Origin: CAZEQK01 sp964514395
Lineage (GTDB): Bacteria; Bacillota; Bacilli; Tepidibacillales; Tepidibacillaceae
Reading direction: 5' to 3'
DNA length: 48,543 bases
NCBI GenBank assembly: GCA_964514395.1
Contig: CAZEQK010000023.1
Coordinates: 1-48,543 of the forward strand
Shown: positions 24,134-34,089 of the stretch, piece after piece
Layout: every line of letters begins with the position of its first letter
Numbering within the stretch: position 1 is the first letter of the stretch
Position numbers and translations under genes: made by a program
Notes under the pieces: model-generated
The model's input: the letters and a program-made list of their open reading frames with translations, nothing else
The model's database searches: none
Told to the model about the DNA's origin: nothing

Positions 24134-24922
24134 CTATTTCATACCAAAAATTTTTTTCAAGAAGCCTTTCTTTGCATCTAAATTAATCAAAGGTACCGTT
24201 TCTCCAATTATTCTACGTGCTATATTTCGATAGGCGAGTCCGCCAAGTGTGTCAGGATTTAGTGCTATAGGCTCACCATGATTTGACGCCTTGATTACAT
24301 GTTCATCGTCAGGAATAACACCTAGTAAGTCAATCGCTAAGATAGAGACTATTTCTTCTACATCTAGCATATCACCATTTTTTACCATATGATTTCTAAT
24401 GCGATTGATAATAAGCTTTGGAGAACTAATATGTTTCTCGCTCTCTAATAAACCAATAACCCGGTCCGAATCTCTTATTGATGATACCTCTGGAGTAGCG
24501 ACAACAATGGCATGGTCTGCTCCTGCCACTGCATTCCTAAAGCCTTGCTCTATCCCAGCCGGACAATCAATTAATACATAATCATAGGTTTCTTTTAATT
24601 CATTAATAATTGGAATTATCTGTTCTGGTTGTACAGCATTTTTATCCTTCGTCTGTGCCGCAGGCAATAGGGTCAATGAGTCAAAACGTTTGTCTTTTAT
24701 GGTAGCTTTGTTTAAAGAGCAGTGACCCTCAATTACATCGACTAAGTCGTAAATAATACGGTGCTCTAGCCCCATCACAACGTCTAGATTTCTAAGGCCT
24801 ATATCAGTATCTACAAGACAAACCCTTTTACCTAATAAAGCCAATGCTGTTCCAATATTTGCTGTTGAAGTTGTTTTGCCTACTCCGCCTTTTCCGGAAG
24901 TTATGACTATAGCCTCACCCAT
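24134..24922 (-). CDS. minD: septum site-determining ATPase MinD
   Basis: Membrane-bound ATPase that positions MinC to block polar septa. The 262-residue protein has the deviant Walker A GKGGVGKTT (10-18), switch regions DTDIGLRNLD and DCPAGIEQGF, and a C-terminal amphipathic membrane-targeting helix, GFLKKIFGMK. It lies 14 bases after minC. Confidence 0.98.
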   Translation of the reverse strand: MGEAIVITSGKGGVGKTTSTANIGTALALLGKRVCLVDTDIGLRNLDVVMGLEHRIIYDLVDVIEGHCSLNKATIKDKRFDSLTLLPAAQTKDKNAVQPEQIIPIINELKETYDYVLIDCPAGIEQGFRNAVAGADHAIVVATPEVSSIRDSDRVIGLLESEKHISSPKLIINRIRNHMVKNGDMLDVEEIVSILAIDLLGVIPDDEHVIKASNHGEPIALNPDTLGGLAYRNIARRIIGETVPLINLDAKKGFLKKIFGMK

Positions 24923-24936
24923 AAAATATATCCCCC

Positions 24937-25599
24937 TTAAAAAGTCCCAATAGCTTTCCTTCGCTTAAAATACGATTGTATTGTATCTATTACTATTTGT
25001 CTCTTTTCGATATAAGCAATAAGATCATGGTTATCTATATTTGCATTATTATTTAATATTTTTTCGTTATTAGTTGATAATATCTTATCTGCAATTCTTA
25101 ATTGACTAGACCCCATCGTTGATGCTGCTACATAAGCATCTTTATTACCACCTATTCCTCCATGAGCCATACCCTTTAAGCTACCTAATATATATATATT
25201 ACCAGTGGCTAATATATTACCTCCAGGATGTACATCACCTATTAATAAGATATTTCCCTTCACTTCATAAATTTGCCCTGATCTAATAATACCAGTTACA
25301 ATTTTGGCATGATCCTTCATCTCTTCAAAAAAATCACACTCTGTTTCAAAGGATTGTATAAAGAGGTTTCCTTTAATTTTAAAGATACCCTTTACTATCT
25401 CCTGCTGATCTTCAGATAACTTTCGACAGCCTGTTTTTATTGTGACTCTCATTAATGGGCCATTTAAAAAATCGTTATGGCTATTATTAAGTATATCCTT
25501 TAATTCTTCTCCAATTTCTTCAATTGAACAATTATCATTGAGGAAGAATGTAAGACCATCTTTGGTTCCTTTGATGCTTACATTTTTTTTAGTTGCCAT
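24937..25599 (-). CDS. minC: septum site-determining protein MinC
   Basis: Inhibitor of FtsZ polymerisation. Of 220 residues, the N-terminal domain (about 1-100) starts SIKGTKDGLTFFLNDNC. The C-terminal beta-helix (about 105-215) has GQIYEVKGNILLIGDVHPGGNILATGNIYILGSLKGMAHGG and binds MinD. A GAGGTGA site supports the ATG. It is transcribed ahead of minD. Confidence 0.97.
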   Translation of the reverse strand: MATKKNVSIKGTKDGLTFFLNDNCSIEEIGEELKDILNNSHNDFLNGPLMRVTIKTGCRKLSEDQQEIVKGIFKIKGNLFIQSFETECDFFEEMKDHAKIVTGIIRSGQIYEVKGNILLIGDVHPGGNILATGNIYILGSLKGMAHGGIGGNKDAYVAASTMGSSQLRIADKILSTNNEKILNNNANIDNHDLIAYIEKRQIVIDTIQSYFKRRKAIGTF

Positions 25600-25731
25600 C
25601 CAAAGGTCACCTCATTTCTCCATTCGCCAACCATGTCATTTTATCCTGCTTTTTACCTTCGAAAAGTAAACTTTATATGGTTAATATGGGCTATATTTTT
25701 ACTTCATTTTGTAATGCTCAGTTTTTTTTTT

Positions 25732-27609
25732 CTAATTAGTATGATTTACATACATTTTTAAGTAATTTTCAATAATGGCTCTAGCGATTGGCCCAGCAGA
25801 AGAACCCCCACCGCCACCATAGGGCACAATAACAGCAAATGCTATCTGCGGATCATCAAACGGTGCAAAACCGATAAATACAGCATGATCATCCTTAGAC
25901 TTATTAGCCGCTTCGGCTGTACCAGTCTTCGCACCAACTTTTATAGGAAGTCCTCTGAGTGTATAATAAGCAGTACCGCCAAACTGGGTTACTTCATACA
26001 TTCCTTGCTTTACTTCCTTCATGTATTCGGGATCAATATCTACTGTATTTAAAACTTCTGGCTCATGATTATATAATATTTTACCAGTCGTCCCTGACAC
26101 AGATCCTTCTTCAATCGCTTGAACTAAATAGGGCTGCATTCGATAGCCATTGTTCGCTATCGTACTAACATATTGAGCAAGCTGCATTGCAGTAAATGTG
26201 TCATCCTGTCCAATGGAATGTTGGACAATATTATAGGCTTTAGAAATACGCCCTGGGAGTTCTTCAGGTAAATCAATTCCTGTTTTTTGTCCTAAGCCAA
26301 ACATGCTGTCGTAATACCTCATTTTTTGCAAGGTCTGAATAATACCAATTTTATCTTTCATTTTAAGAGCAACAGTTGTCATGAAAACGTTACTTGATTT
26401 TTTTAAAGCCTTATATAAATCAATTTTTCCATATGCATGTGAATTATAATTGGTCATGTATAAAGGGTCTCCGTTTGCTTTACGATCATAAACAATTCTT
26501 CCTGTATCATTCACAATCGTGTCTTTTGTAATCACACCCTCTTGTAATCCTTCCATTACTGTTAATGGCTTAACTGTTGATCCAACTGGATAACGTCCAC
26601 GTATGGCCAAATTTGCTTCATAAGGCATAATATATTGATCCCATAAATCTTGAGAAATTGGACTATTATACCAATTAGGATCAAAACGAGGATAATTAGC
26701 CATTGCTAACACTGCTCCTGTTTTAGGGTTCATCACCACAGCAGTAGCTTTTTCCACATCTTTCATTGGATTAACTTTCCTTGTTTTTAATTCCTCTACA
26801 TACTTTGCCAATGCTTCTTCGATCGCTTGTTCATATTTCCTATCAACGGTTAGAATAATGTTGTTCCCTGAAACTGGTGGTTTAAAATCCTGTTGAGCTA
26901 CAGCTGCATAGTCACTATTAACCTCAACAACATATTCTCCATCTTTTCCATGCATAACATTTTCATATTCCTTTTCTAATCCATATCTTCCTATACGATC
27001 TGTTAATTTATAATCAAGTGCCTGATAGTATTCTAAATCACTATTAGGAATGTTCCTCATATATCCAATCACCTGAGCCATAAAATCCCCATACAAATAA
27101 TTCCTCATCTGATCTGGAATAATTTCTATCCCAGGTAGCTCTGATTTGTGTTCTTCAATAAAGGCTCTTGTTTTTTCATTTATATCTACCTTAATAACTC
27201 TTGGAATATACTTTGACGAGTGGTAGCTAGGGCCTATATCCATATCATCAAGTATATTTTTCTTTAATTTTTGCTTATCCTGACCACTACTTTCTAATAT
27301 GTCCGTTAAAATAGTGGAGATTTGATCAAAGTCTTGCTTCTTATCTTCATCTATCTGAAAGGTAATGGTCCATACCGTTTTATTTGTAACGAGTACATCT
27401 CCTTCTGCATCTTTAATTAAGCCTCTTGGTGCAGTAAATGGGATTGTTTTCGTACGGTTACTTGCTGCCATTTCACTATATATATTTCCCTCAACTAACT
27501 GGACATAGGCTAAGCGAAAAATGATAATTGAAAATAACAAAAAAACAACAAAAAACAAAATATTTAATCTTAAGATGGAAATAGGTTTTTTATCTTTGTT
27601 CTTTTTCAA
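25732..27609 (-). CDS. class B penicillin-binding protein (PBP2/MrdA type)
   Basis: Transpeptidase that cross-links peptidoglycan, probably with RodA. Of 625 residues, an N-terminal membrane anchor is at 13-36. The pedestal domain has RGLIKDAEGDVL. The transpeptidase domain has the catalytic serine in VGSTVK (S344, K347), SSN (405-407) and KTGT near 560. The initiation codon appears to be TTG, with GGAGGTGGGG about 8 bases upstream. It sits between mreD and minC, which favours an elongation role. PBPs in this mre position have several names, so no symbol is given. Confidence 0.93.
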   Translation of the reverse strand: MKKNKDKKPISILRLNILFFVVFLLFSIIIFRLAYVQLVEGNIYSEMAASNRTKTIPFTAPRGLIKDAEGDVLVTNKTVWTITFQIDEDKKQDFDQISTILTDILESSGQDKQKLKKNILDDMDIGPSYHSSKYIPRVIKVDINEKTRAFIEEHKSELPGIEIIPDQMRNYLYGDFMAQVIGYMRNIPNSDLEYYQALDYKLTDRIGRYGLEKEYENVMHGKDGEYVVEVNSDYAAVAQQDFKPPVSGNNIILTVDRKYEQAIEEALAKYVEELKTRKVNPMKDVEKATAVVMNPKTGAVLAMANYPRFDPNWYNSPISQDLWDQYIMPYEANLAIRGRYPVGSTVKPLTVMEGLQEGVITKDTIVNDTGRIVYDRKANGDPLYMTNYNSHAYGKIDLYKALKKSSNVFMTTVALKMKDKIGIIQTLQKMRYYDSMFGLGQKTGIDLPEELPGRISKAYNIVQHSIGQDDTFTAMQLAQYVSTIANNGYRMQPYLVQAIEEGSVSGTTGKILYNHEPEVLNTVDIDPEYMKEVKQGMYEVTQFGGTAYYTLRGLPIKVGAKTGTAEAANKSKDDHAVFIGFAPFDDPQIAFAVIVPYGGGGGSSAGPIARAIIENYLKMYVNHTN

Positions 27610-27637
27610 TGCTTACACCCCACCTCCTTAATAGCAC

Positions 27638-28138
27638 CTACTCTTTCTCTTTTAATATAAATTGAAAGGGTAAATATATTAGTGACGCAAATAATAGATT
27701 AAAGATTACAGTAGGTATCAATATATGAAAAAAAGACCAATCAAACGCAATATTAACTAAATGAAACATATTAAGCATTCCATATAAAAACATCTCAAAC
27801 ATTAATAGGTTTACAAGAATATTTAATAAATATAAGGCAAAAGTAGTTTGAAAATACAGTGTTAACCAACCACTAAAATAACCAACTCCAGCCATACCGA
27901 CCATATATATTCCGATTACATCCCCATAAACTATATCATATAGCACTCCAAAACCCATTCCAAGATATAAAGCAAAATGTCTGTCCCTATATATTGAAAT
28001 AAAAATAATCATGATTAACACAAAACGTGGGTAAAAATAAATCGTTTTTCCATAATAATCTGGAGAAATAAATCGAAACAGTGTGCCTTCAAGAAGAAAT
28101 ATAAAAAGTAAAAGGAGAACAATGGAGTATTTTTTCAT
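27638..28138 (-). CDS. mreD: rod shape-determining protein MreD
   Basis: Integral membrane component of the elongasome. The 166-residue protein is almost entirely hydrophobic with five or six helices and typical short GMGFGVLYDIVYGDVIGIYMVG segments. It starts 3 bases after mreC ends. Confidence 0.93.
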   Translation of the reverse strand: MKKYSIVLLLLFIFLLEGTLFRFISPDYYGKTIYFYPRFVLIMIIFISIYRDRHFALYLGMGFGVLYDIVYGDVIGIYMVGMAGVGYFSGWLTLYFQTTFALYLLNILVNLLMFEMFLYGMLNMFHLVNIAFDWSFFHILIPTVIFNLLFASLIYLPFQFILKEKE

Positions 28139-28141
28139 CTA

Positions 28142-29020
28142 TTATTCCTCCTTTTTTTGTGAAAGCACTGCTGGATTCTTATACTTAACGACAAATACTT
28201 CATTTAGATGATATAAATCAGCTGAAGGTTTGATATATGCTGTTTTTGTTAAACCACCATTTGCTCCTTCTTCAACACCTACAATTTCACCAATAGCTAA
28301 TCCTGAAGGAAAAACTCCCCCTAGGTTAGATGTTGTTACCAATTGCCCTTCTTCTATTTTTGAATGAAGATCAATTTTCTTTATCGTCAGTTCGTTTTTA
28401 GCTCGGTCGTACCCTTCTACAACACCATAAGCTCTTGGTTTACTTTGTATTTGTGCAAAAATAAATCCACTGTGTTCATTATCGGTAATAAGCTGTATAT
28501 TAGAAGAAAAACTTGAAACACTGTACACTTTGCCAACTAATCCCTTTGTAGTAATAACAGCCATGTCCTTTTCGATTCCACTTGTAGATCCCTTATCTAT
28601 AACTAGCATGTTATTCCATCGATCTGGAGATCTAGCAATTACTTTTGCTACAAGTAAATTGTACTTATCTTCACTAGACTCTTTGTAATTCAACATTTTT
28701 TTCAGTCGTTCATTTTCATCCTTTAAATCATTCAATTCTGCAATAGTTTGAGAATATTGGTTCAGTGTGTATTTTAATGCTTTGTTTTCCTTAAAAATAA
28801 CCTCGAAATCATGAATATCCTCAAAGAAACCCGCTACTGCGTTAGCGGGTTTATAAAAAATACCTTGACCCCAAGAAACTGTATCCTTTATTAGCTTTTC
28901 AGGCCAAGTTAAATCACGATTTCCCAGCGTTACTCCCATAATAATCACAAGAGCTATGATACTCAATAAAATGATGATCAGTTGTTTATTACTTAACAAT
29001 CTAGATAACAATGTAAACAC
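28142..29020 (-). CDS. mreC: rod shape-determining protein MreC
   Basis: Bitopic membrane protein linking MreB filaments to wall enzymes. Of 292 residues, the transmembrane helix is at 14-32. A coiled coil (about 72-112, NQYSQTIAELNDLKDENERLKKML) follows. The periplasmic-type beta domain contains VIARSPDRWNNMLVIDKGSTSGI and TSNLGGVFPSGLAIGEI. It lies second in mreB-mreC-mreD. Confidence 0.96.
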   Translation of the reverse strand: MFTLLSRLLSNKQLIIILLSIIALVIIMGVTLGNRDLTWPEKLIKDTVSWGQGIFYKPANAVAGFFEDIHDFEVIFKENKALKYTLNQYSQTIAELNDLKDENERLKKMLNYKESSEDKYNLLVAKVIARSPDRWNNMLVIDKGSTSGIEKDMAVITTKGLVGKVYSVSSFSSNIQLITDNEHSGFIFAQIQSKPRAYGVVEGYDRAKNELTIKKIDLHSKIEEGQLVTTSNLGGVFPSGLAIGEIVGVEEGANGGLTKTAYIKPSADLYHLNEVFVVKYKNPAVLSQKKEE

Positions 29021-29090
29021 CTACTCATAGTTCTTTTTATATTTATCAACTATTAACCTTTTTTAGGAAATGCACTCTTAAGAAGTAGGT

Positions 29091-30119
29091 TTATTTTATT
29101 TTCCTATATTTTTTTCCTGGTCTAAACAAATCTATATGCTGCAATGATTGACCTGTACCAATTGCCACGCAATCTAGAGGATTATCAGCTATTAATACTG
29201 GCATCCCAGTCTCCTCACTTAGCAAACGATCTAAATTAAGAAGTAGCGCTCCACCACCAGTTAGTACAATGCCTCTATCCATAATATCGGATGCTAATTC
29301 TGGAGGTGTTTTTTCTAATGTTATTTTGACAGCTTCAACGATACTATTTACTGTATCAGATAAGGCATCGGCAATCTCTTCTGCAGTCACAGTTAATGTC
29401 TTTGGCAAACCTGATACAAGATCTCTACCACGTATGTCCATTGTCTCTTCTTTATTAGGAGGAATGGCAGAGCCTAGGTCTATTTTTAATTGTTCAGCAG
29501 TCCTTTCACCTATCATTAAATTATAGGACTTCTTAATATATTGGATAATCGCTTCATCTAATTCGTCTCCAGCTACTCGAATTGAGCGACTTGTTACTAT
29601 ACCACCGAGGGAAATCACGGCTACCTCTGTCGTTCCTCCACCAATATCTACTACCATACTACCTGTTGGTTCCCATACTGGCAGATTGGCGCCAATTGCT
29701 GCAGCTAATGGTTCTTCAATCGTCTCAGCCTCTTTGGCACCAGCAGCCTTAGCAGCATCAATTACTGCTCTTTTCTCAACCTCGGTTACTCCTGATGGAA
29801 CACAAATCATAATAAATGGTTTTCTTGGAATGATACCACGGGTTTTTATCGTTTTATTAATAAAATACCGAATCATCGTCGCAGTTGTTTCAAAATCTGC
29901 AATAACACCATCCTTCATTGGACGTTTTGCAATAATACTTCCAGGAGTTCTTCCAATCATTTGTTTTGCATCGTTACCTACGGCTTTTATTTCACCTGTA
30001 TCATTATTAATCGCCACTACTGACGGTTCTCTTAAGACAATACCTTTATTTTTCACATACACTAATGTATTAGCTGTTCCAAGATCAATACCTATATCAC
30101 GAGTAAATCCACCAATCAT
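29091..30119 (-). CDS. mreB: rod shape-determining actin homologue MreB
   Basis: Cytoskeletal ATPase that guides side-wall synthesis. Of 342 residues, actin-fold motifs are phosphate 1 DIGIDLGTANTLVYVK (8-23), phosphate 2 VVDIGGGTTEVAVISLGG, and adenosine GIVLTGGGALLLNLD. The interdomain VGNDAKQMIGRTPGSI is typical. It follows radC by 104 bases, with a possible promoter in between. Confidence 0.98.
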   Translation of the reverse strand: MIGGFTRDIGIDLGTANTLVYVKNKGIVLREPSVVAINNDTGEIKAVGNDAKQMIGRTPGSIIAKRPMKDGVIADFETTATMIRYFINKTIKTRGIIPRKPFIMICVPSGVTEVEKRAVIDAAKAAGAKEAETIEEPLAAAIGANLPVWEPTGSMVVDIGGGTTEVAVISLGGIVTSRSIRVAGDELDEAIIQYIKKSYNLMIGERTAEQLKIDLGSAIPPNKEETMDIRGRDLVSGLPKTLTVTAEEIADALSDTVNSIVEAVKITLEKTPPELASDIMDRGIVLTGGGALLLNLDRLLSEETGMPVLIADNPLDCVAIGTGQSLQHIDLFRPGKKYRKIK

Positions 30120-30184
30120 TTATAAGTAACTCCCTTCATGCATCTAGTGGTGTTTTCATATTTAGTTTTAGTAGTCAGCTTATA

Positions 30185-30213
30185 ATTATACAATATTTAA
30201 TAAGTATTTATCA
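30185..30213 (-). promoter_or_regulatory. possible promoter of mreBCD
   Basis: TGATAA (complement of 30208-30213), 17 bases, TATAAT (complement of 30185-30190). The -10 is perfect, the -35 weak. Confidence 0.4.
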
Positions 30214-30223
30214 GCTGTTATTT

Positions 30224-30919
30224 TTAACCAAAAAGCCCTTCATCTTTCAACGAAAAATACTTCCCATCTCCTATGATAATATGGTCTAAAAGCTCAATAC
30301 CTAAAATTTTCCCAGCTTCTATAAGTCTATTTGTCACTTGGATATCTTCTTTACTCGGAGTAGAATCACCACTAGGATGATTATGCGCGGCAATGATAGC
30401 GGAAGCACTTTTTTTGATAGCAGGCTTAAACACTTCTCGTGGATGTACTATTGAGGAGTTTAAACTACCTATACTAATTATCTCTTTGGAAATAACATGA
30501 TTCTTCGTATCCAATAGCAATATAAGAAATTGTTCTTGTTTTAAGTATCTCATATCCTCCATTAAGTAATTAGCTACATCCCTTGGGGAGCGAATTATAT
30601 ACCTATCTATTGTAAACTGCTTTGATACTCTTCTTCCCAGTTCAATAGCAGCTTTTATCTGTATCGCTTTAGCCGGCCCGACTCCTTTTATCGTAGTCAG
30701 TTCCTCTACTGTAATTTCATGTAAATGTAAGATTCCTTTTAGTTCGGAAAGAATTTTATTCGCTAATTGTAAAACCGATTCATTTCTGCTGCCTGTCCGA
30801 AGAAGAATTGCTAATAATTCGGTATTACTTAAACCTTCAGATCCATATTTTATCATTCGTTCACGAGGTCTTTCTTCCTCGGGTAGATCTTTAACCATAA
30901 TTTGTTTCATCTTATCCAT
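30224..30919 (-). CDS. radC: RadC/YsxA JAB-domain protein
   Basis: The 231-residue protein has an N-terminal helix-hairpin-helix part (LTTIKGVGPAKAIQIKAAIELGRR) and a C-terminal JAB/MPN fold. The metal motif AAHNHPSGDSTPSKED keeps HxHxxxxxxxxD. The old link to DNA repair is doubtful; biochemical role is unclear. Position between maf and mreB matches Bacillus. Confidence 0.95.
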   Translation of the reverse strand: MDKMKQIMVKDLPEEERPRERMIKYGSEGLSNTELLAILLRTGSRNESVLQLANKILSELKGILHLHEITVEELTTIKGVGPAKAIQIKAAIELGRRVSKQFTIDRYIIRSPRDVANYLMEDMRYLKQEQFLILLLDTKNHVISKEIISIGSLNSSIVHPREVFKPAIKKSASAIIAAHNHPSGDSTPSKEDIQVTNRLIEAGKILGIELLDHIIIGDGKYFSLKDEGLFG

Positions 30920-30970
30920 TTATTAACCTACCACTTCCATCCGATCCAAGAGACAGAACAGATTATTAAC

Positions 30971-31570
30971 TTAATTTTCTGTGTGTACTAAATCAGTTAA
31001 CACATTTATCCCAAATGAAGTTAATAGCTTAGATAGTAGCGATAATGGTAAACCAACGACATTAAAATAATCACCATCGATTTTTTCAATAAATAATGCT
31101 CCAATTCCTTGAATACCATATGAACCAGCTTTATCCATCGGTTCATTGGTATCGATATAAGCATTAATCTCATCATCAGTTAAAGTCTTCATATAGACCT
31201 TTGTCACTTGATGAGAAACGAGGTATTTACCAGTCAAAGCATTTAATACAGCAACACCGCTAAATACTTCATGTGTATTCCCTTGAAGCCGTTTTAACAT
31301 ACGGTGAGCCTCTTTTTTACTATTTGGTTTACCTAATATTTCTCCATTAAAAACAACAATGGTATCTGCTCCAATAATAATTCCCTCTTTATGAGATGCA
31401 GAGACAGCTCGTGCTTTTAGTAATGCTAATTGTTCGACAATTTGAGAAGATAATACACCCTCTTCTACAACTTCGTTCACATTACTTGGAGTGACAGTAA
31501 AGGATACACCTATCAGATGTAACAATTCCTTTCGTCGTGGAGAAGACGAAGCGAGTATAATTTTTTCCAT
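30971..31570 (-). CDS. maf: Maf-family nucleotide pyrophosphatase
   Basis: Hydrolyses non-canonical or pyrimidine nucleoside triphosphates (dTTP/UTP type) and is linked to septum formation. The 199-residue protein begins ILASSSPRRKELLHLIG, the family signature. It has GADTIVVFNGEILGKPNSKKEA and DKAGSYGIQGIGALFIEKIDGDYFNVVGLPL. AGGGTGA precedes the ATG. Confidence 0.96.
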   Translation of the reverse strand: MEKIILASSSPRRKELLHLIGVSFTVTPSNVNEVVEEGVLSSQIVEQLALLKARAVSASHKEGIIIGADTIVVFNGEILGKPNSKKEAHRMLKRLQGNTHEVFSGVAVLNALTGKYLVSHQVTKVYMKTLTDDEINAYIDTNEPMDKAGSYGIQGIGALFIEKIDGDYFNVVGLPLSLLSKLLTSFGINVLTDLVHTEN

Positions 31571-31581
31571 GTAGTATCACC

Positions 31582-31815
31582 CTATAATTTTCGATATAGC
31601 CAGAATGCAAAGATTAGTCCTATGACACTAGCTAGGTTTAGTTTAACCATTACATGGAGATCATACTTCAAAATATTTAAATCTGCTTTAGGCTCCCAAT
31701 ATATTTGTTGGGATTTTGCTAAAATAGGTACCCAAGCAGAAAAAGCCTCACCTATGATACTACCAATTAGTAGACCAATAACAAGTAAAATAATCAGAAT
31801 GACTGTGTTCTTCAT
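31582..31815 (-). CDS. DUF4321 family small membrane protein
   Basis: A 77-residue protein with hydrophobic helices near residues 3-22 and 56-72. The intervening segment ends in WEPKADLNILKYDLHVMVKLNLASVIGL. The pattern fits DUF4321, found beside maf and radC in Firmicutes. The start MKNTVIL is preferred; a GTG 13 codons upstream is possible. Function is unknown. Confidence 0.75.
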   Translation of the reverse strand: MKNTVILIILLVIGLLIGSIIGEAFSAWVPILAKSQQIYWEPKADLNILKYDLHVMVKLNLASVIGLIFAFWLYRKL

Positions 31816-31968
31816 TTCCTTCGATTTCTCCTTGAAATAATCTTCAATTCTCACATCATCTTTTTCTAGTGATTAAACTTAGTGTAGCAAAAGTATAATA
31901 AGGTTACAAGCTAATATTTAACTATTTACCAAGTGTACAATACTTTTTACCACTAATATATAGATACG

Positions 31969-32002
31969 AAAAGGACTGCTAAAAAACTGGCAGTCCTTTT
32001 AA
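31969..32002 (-). terminator. terminator of spoIIB
   Basis: AAAAGGACTGCC / GGCAGTCCTTTT type stem (31970-32000) between spoIIB and the DUF4321 gene. The T tract is modest. Confidence 0.65.
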
Positions 32003-32064
32003 ATAATATTTCATATATTCTACGTAATCTCTTAATAAAGATCTCATCTTTTATGAAATGATCT

Positions 32065-33153
32065 TCAACTAGAAACTAGCCCTTCATAGCTTAATTCATA
32101 CTTAATAAGTAATTCTTGAATATTCCATAGATATTGAGGTGTTGGATTTTTTTTGTATGCATTTATTGCAGCTATTGCGTAATTTATTTGTTCTGACATG
32201 CTTTGAATCGCACTTTCCTCTTTCGTTAGACCTTCTTTTGCAATTAACGATTTTACATTTTGATAATCTACTAAAAAATTCTGATGTAGCTTTTGAAGTT
32301 CCTCGTAGTTTATCGTATGGTTAGTATCATTTATTACTTGAATCGATTCTCTTGCCAAGCTCTGTAAAAGTTGATCACCTACGATCACCCATTTTGAAAA
32401 TGCTTGGTAGGTACTGTTTGACATACTTCCTTTATAATTTGGTATGACGTGTTCTTTTAGATATAAATCCATTCCCTGAGTTTTTAAATACTCTTTTAGA
32501 AGAGTCCCACTAGCTTTATCAGTAGAGATACCAACATATACATGATAAGGATTACTACCATCAATCACTGCAGCTTTCCCTTGATTGTGTTGATTTGTTA
32601 AAACAGCCTTTGCCCCTGTTTGCTCTGAAAAGACCCCTGCCTGTAAAAAATATAAGGAATCCATAGCAATCACATGATTATTTGTTGATATCGAATTACT
32701 ATTGTTATCTGATACCGTATTCGTATCGTTTGAAGTATTGATCATTGTATCTAGGTTATTACCTGGCTGAGCAAAATAAAGTAATAAAAAATATCCAAAA
32801 ATAAGTCCAGTTCCAATCGCCATAAAACCAGCAAAAATAGATTTTAATAATTGAGGATTCACTAAGGTACCCGCTCTATTCCTCCGGTATTTTTTCCTAC
32901 CTTTTTTAAGTAGTCTTTCATCTATTTCAATGTCATAGATTGTCTTCATGTCATCTATTTGCTTCGTTCTAGGTACGTAAGTATTATATGGGTTTTCCTT
33001 TTTATCTTCCTCTCTCTTTTTTGATAGAATATATTTTTCCCAATCAAAATCCTTACTTCTTTCTTCATCTATCATTTGTTGGTTATTTCTATTCTTTTTT
33101 TTACGTTTTTCAAGTGGTTCCCAAGCGACAAAATTAATTTTTGGCTTGTCCAT
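32065..33153 (-). CDS. spoIIB: SpoIIB-like septal protein with SPOR domain
   Basis: SpoIIB acts in engulfment by guiding the septal-wall thinning machinery. The 362-residue protein has a long charged cytoplasmic part (1-105), one transmembrane helix (about 110-130, IFAGFMAIGTGLIFGYFLLLYF) and a SPOR-type peptidoglycan-binding domain (about 165-240). That domain includes YFLQAGVFSEQTGAKAVLTN and PYHVYVGISTDKASGTLLKEYLK. Position between comC and maf is that of spoIIB in Bacillus, which supports the name over a generic SPOR protein. Confidence 0.85.
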   Translation of the reverse strand: MDKPKINFVAWEPLEKRKKKNRNNQQMIDEERSKDFDWEKYILSKKREEDKKENPYNTYVPRTKQIDDMKTIYDIEIDERLLKKGRKKYRRNRAGTLVNPQLLKSIFAGFMAIGTGLIFGYFLLLYFAQPGNNLDTMINTSNDTNTVSDNNSNSISTNNHVIAMDSLYFLQAGVFSEQTGAKAVLTNQHNQGKAAVIDGSNPYHVYVGISTDKASGTLLKEYLKTQGMDLYLKEHVIPNYKGSMSNSTYQAFSKWVIVGDQLLQSLARESIQVINDTNHTINYEELQKLHQNFLVDYQNVKSLIAKEGLTKEESAIQSMSEQINYAIAAINAYKKNPTPQYLWNIQELLIKYELSYEGLVSS

Positions 33154-33235
33154 AAAATATCAACTCCATATCTACTAATCTCTTAATAAATATGTATGCA
33201 TTTAGAAGATTAGTAGAACCAAAAAAATAATTTTT

Positions 33236-33357
33236 ATCTTCGGTTTCAACAAGACTCCCTCTTCAACACCGTAAGAGGAGTTGTTACTATCCTCGAAATA
33301 AGGCCGGCATAGCACAACTTAATGCTTTAGCATTTAGTGTGACTTGTACCCTATGGA
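33236..33357. repeat. dispersed structured repeat, copy C (3' part missing)
   Basis: Same orientation and sequence family as copies A and B, including the first and second hairpin regions, but it ends at CCCTATGG. The third hairpin is absent. It ends only a few bases from the comC stop codon. Confidence 0.82.
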
Positions 33358-33363
33358 TTTCCA

Positions 33364-34089
33364 TCACACATTATCTAAAAAATAGGTCAAAATAGTGCCA
33401 ATAAAAATAAATGGTCCAAAGGGTATCATCTGTTTTCGTTTCACTACACCAATAATGAGTAGCATGCCACTGACAACAGCTCCAATCGTTGTAGAGAAAA
33501 GTAGAGCCAATAAAGTATTTTGCCACCCCAAAACTAAACCGATAACAAAAAATAGCTTTATATCTCCACCGCCTACCCCCCCTTTTGTAATAAAGGCTAT
33601 AATAAATAAAAAACCTCCACCAAGTAAAGAACCAAGTAAATAATGCCAAATTGGTAATGGATGAATAAACAATCGTAAGAAAAATATGAGGAAAAATCCG
33701 CTATATGTCATTTTATCTGGAATTATCTGATATTTTATATCACTCAATGTGGTTGATATCATCAACATTATAAAAGTATAAACGATGATTAATTCATAGG
33801 AGTTTTTAAAATAAAGTGGGATTAATAGAAAAATAAGAAGTGTTAAACTTTCACCAAATGGATAAATAAGTGATATTTTATTTTGACAATATCGACACTT
33901 TCCTCTGAAAATGCTATAGCTGACAATTGGAATCATGTCTATAGGATGTAGTTTGGTCTTACAGCTTGGACATTCTAATCTCTTTTGAAATAATGGTTGA
34001 TTAATAGGAATCCGAAACGCAGCTGTCGTTAAAAACGACCCAATAAGTAATGCGGCTATACTATATATAAAATAAAATAATATACTCAT
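33364..34089 (-). CDS. comC: type IV prepilin peptidase / N-methyltransferase ComC
   Basis: Membrane aspartyl protease that processes pseudopilins for DNA uptake. The 241-residue protein has eight or so hydrophobic segments. The zinc-binding CPSC...CRYC pairs lie near residues 40-70. The catalytic aspartates are in LSDIKYQIIPD and GGGDIKLFF. The start MSILFYF is supported by GAGGTG six bases upstream. The stop abuts dispersed-repeat copy C. Pseudopilin substrates are not in this window. Confidence 0.92.
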   Translation of the reverse strand: MSILFYFIYSIAALLIGSFLTTAAFRIPINQPLFQKRLECPSCKTKLHPIDMIPIVSYSIFRGKCRYCQNKISLIYPFGESLTLLIFLLIPLYFKNSYELIIVYTFIMLMISTTLSDIKYQIIPDKMTYSGFFLIFFLRLFIHPLPIWHYLLGSLLGGGFLFIIAFITKGGVGGGDIKLFFVIGLVLGWQNTLLALLFSTTIGAVVSGMLLIIGVVKRKQMIPFGPFIFIGTILTYFLDNV

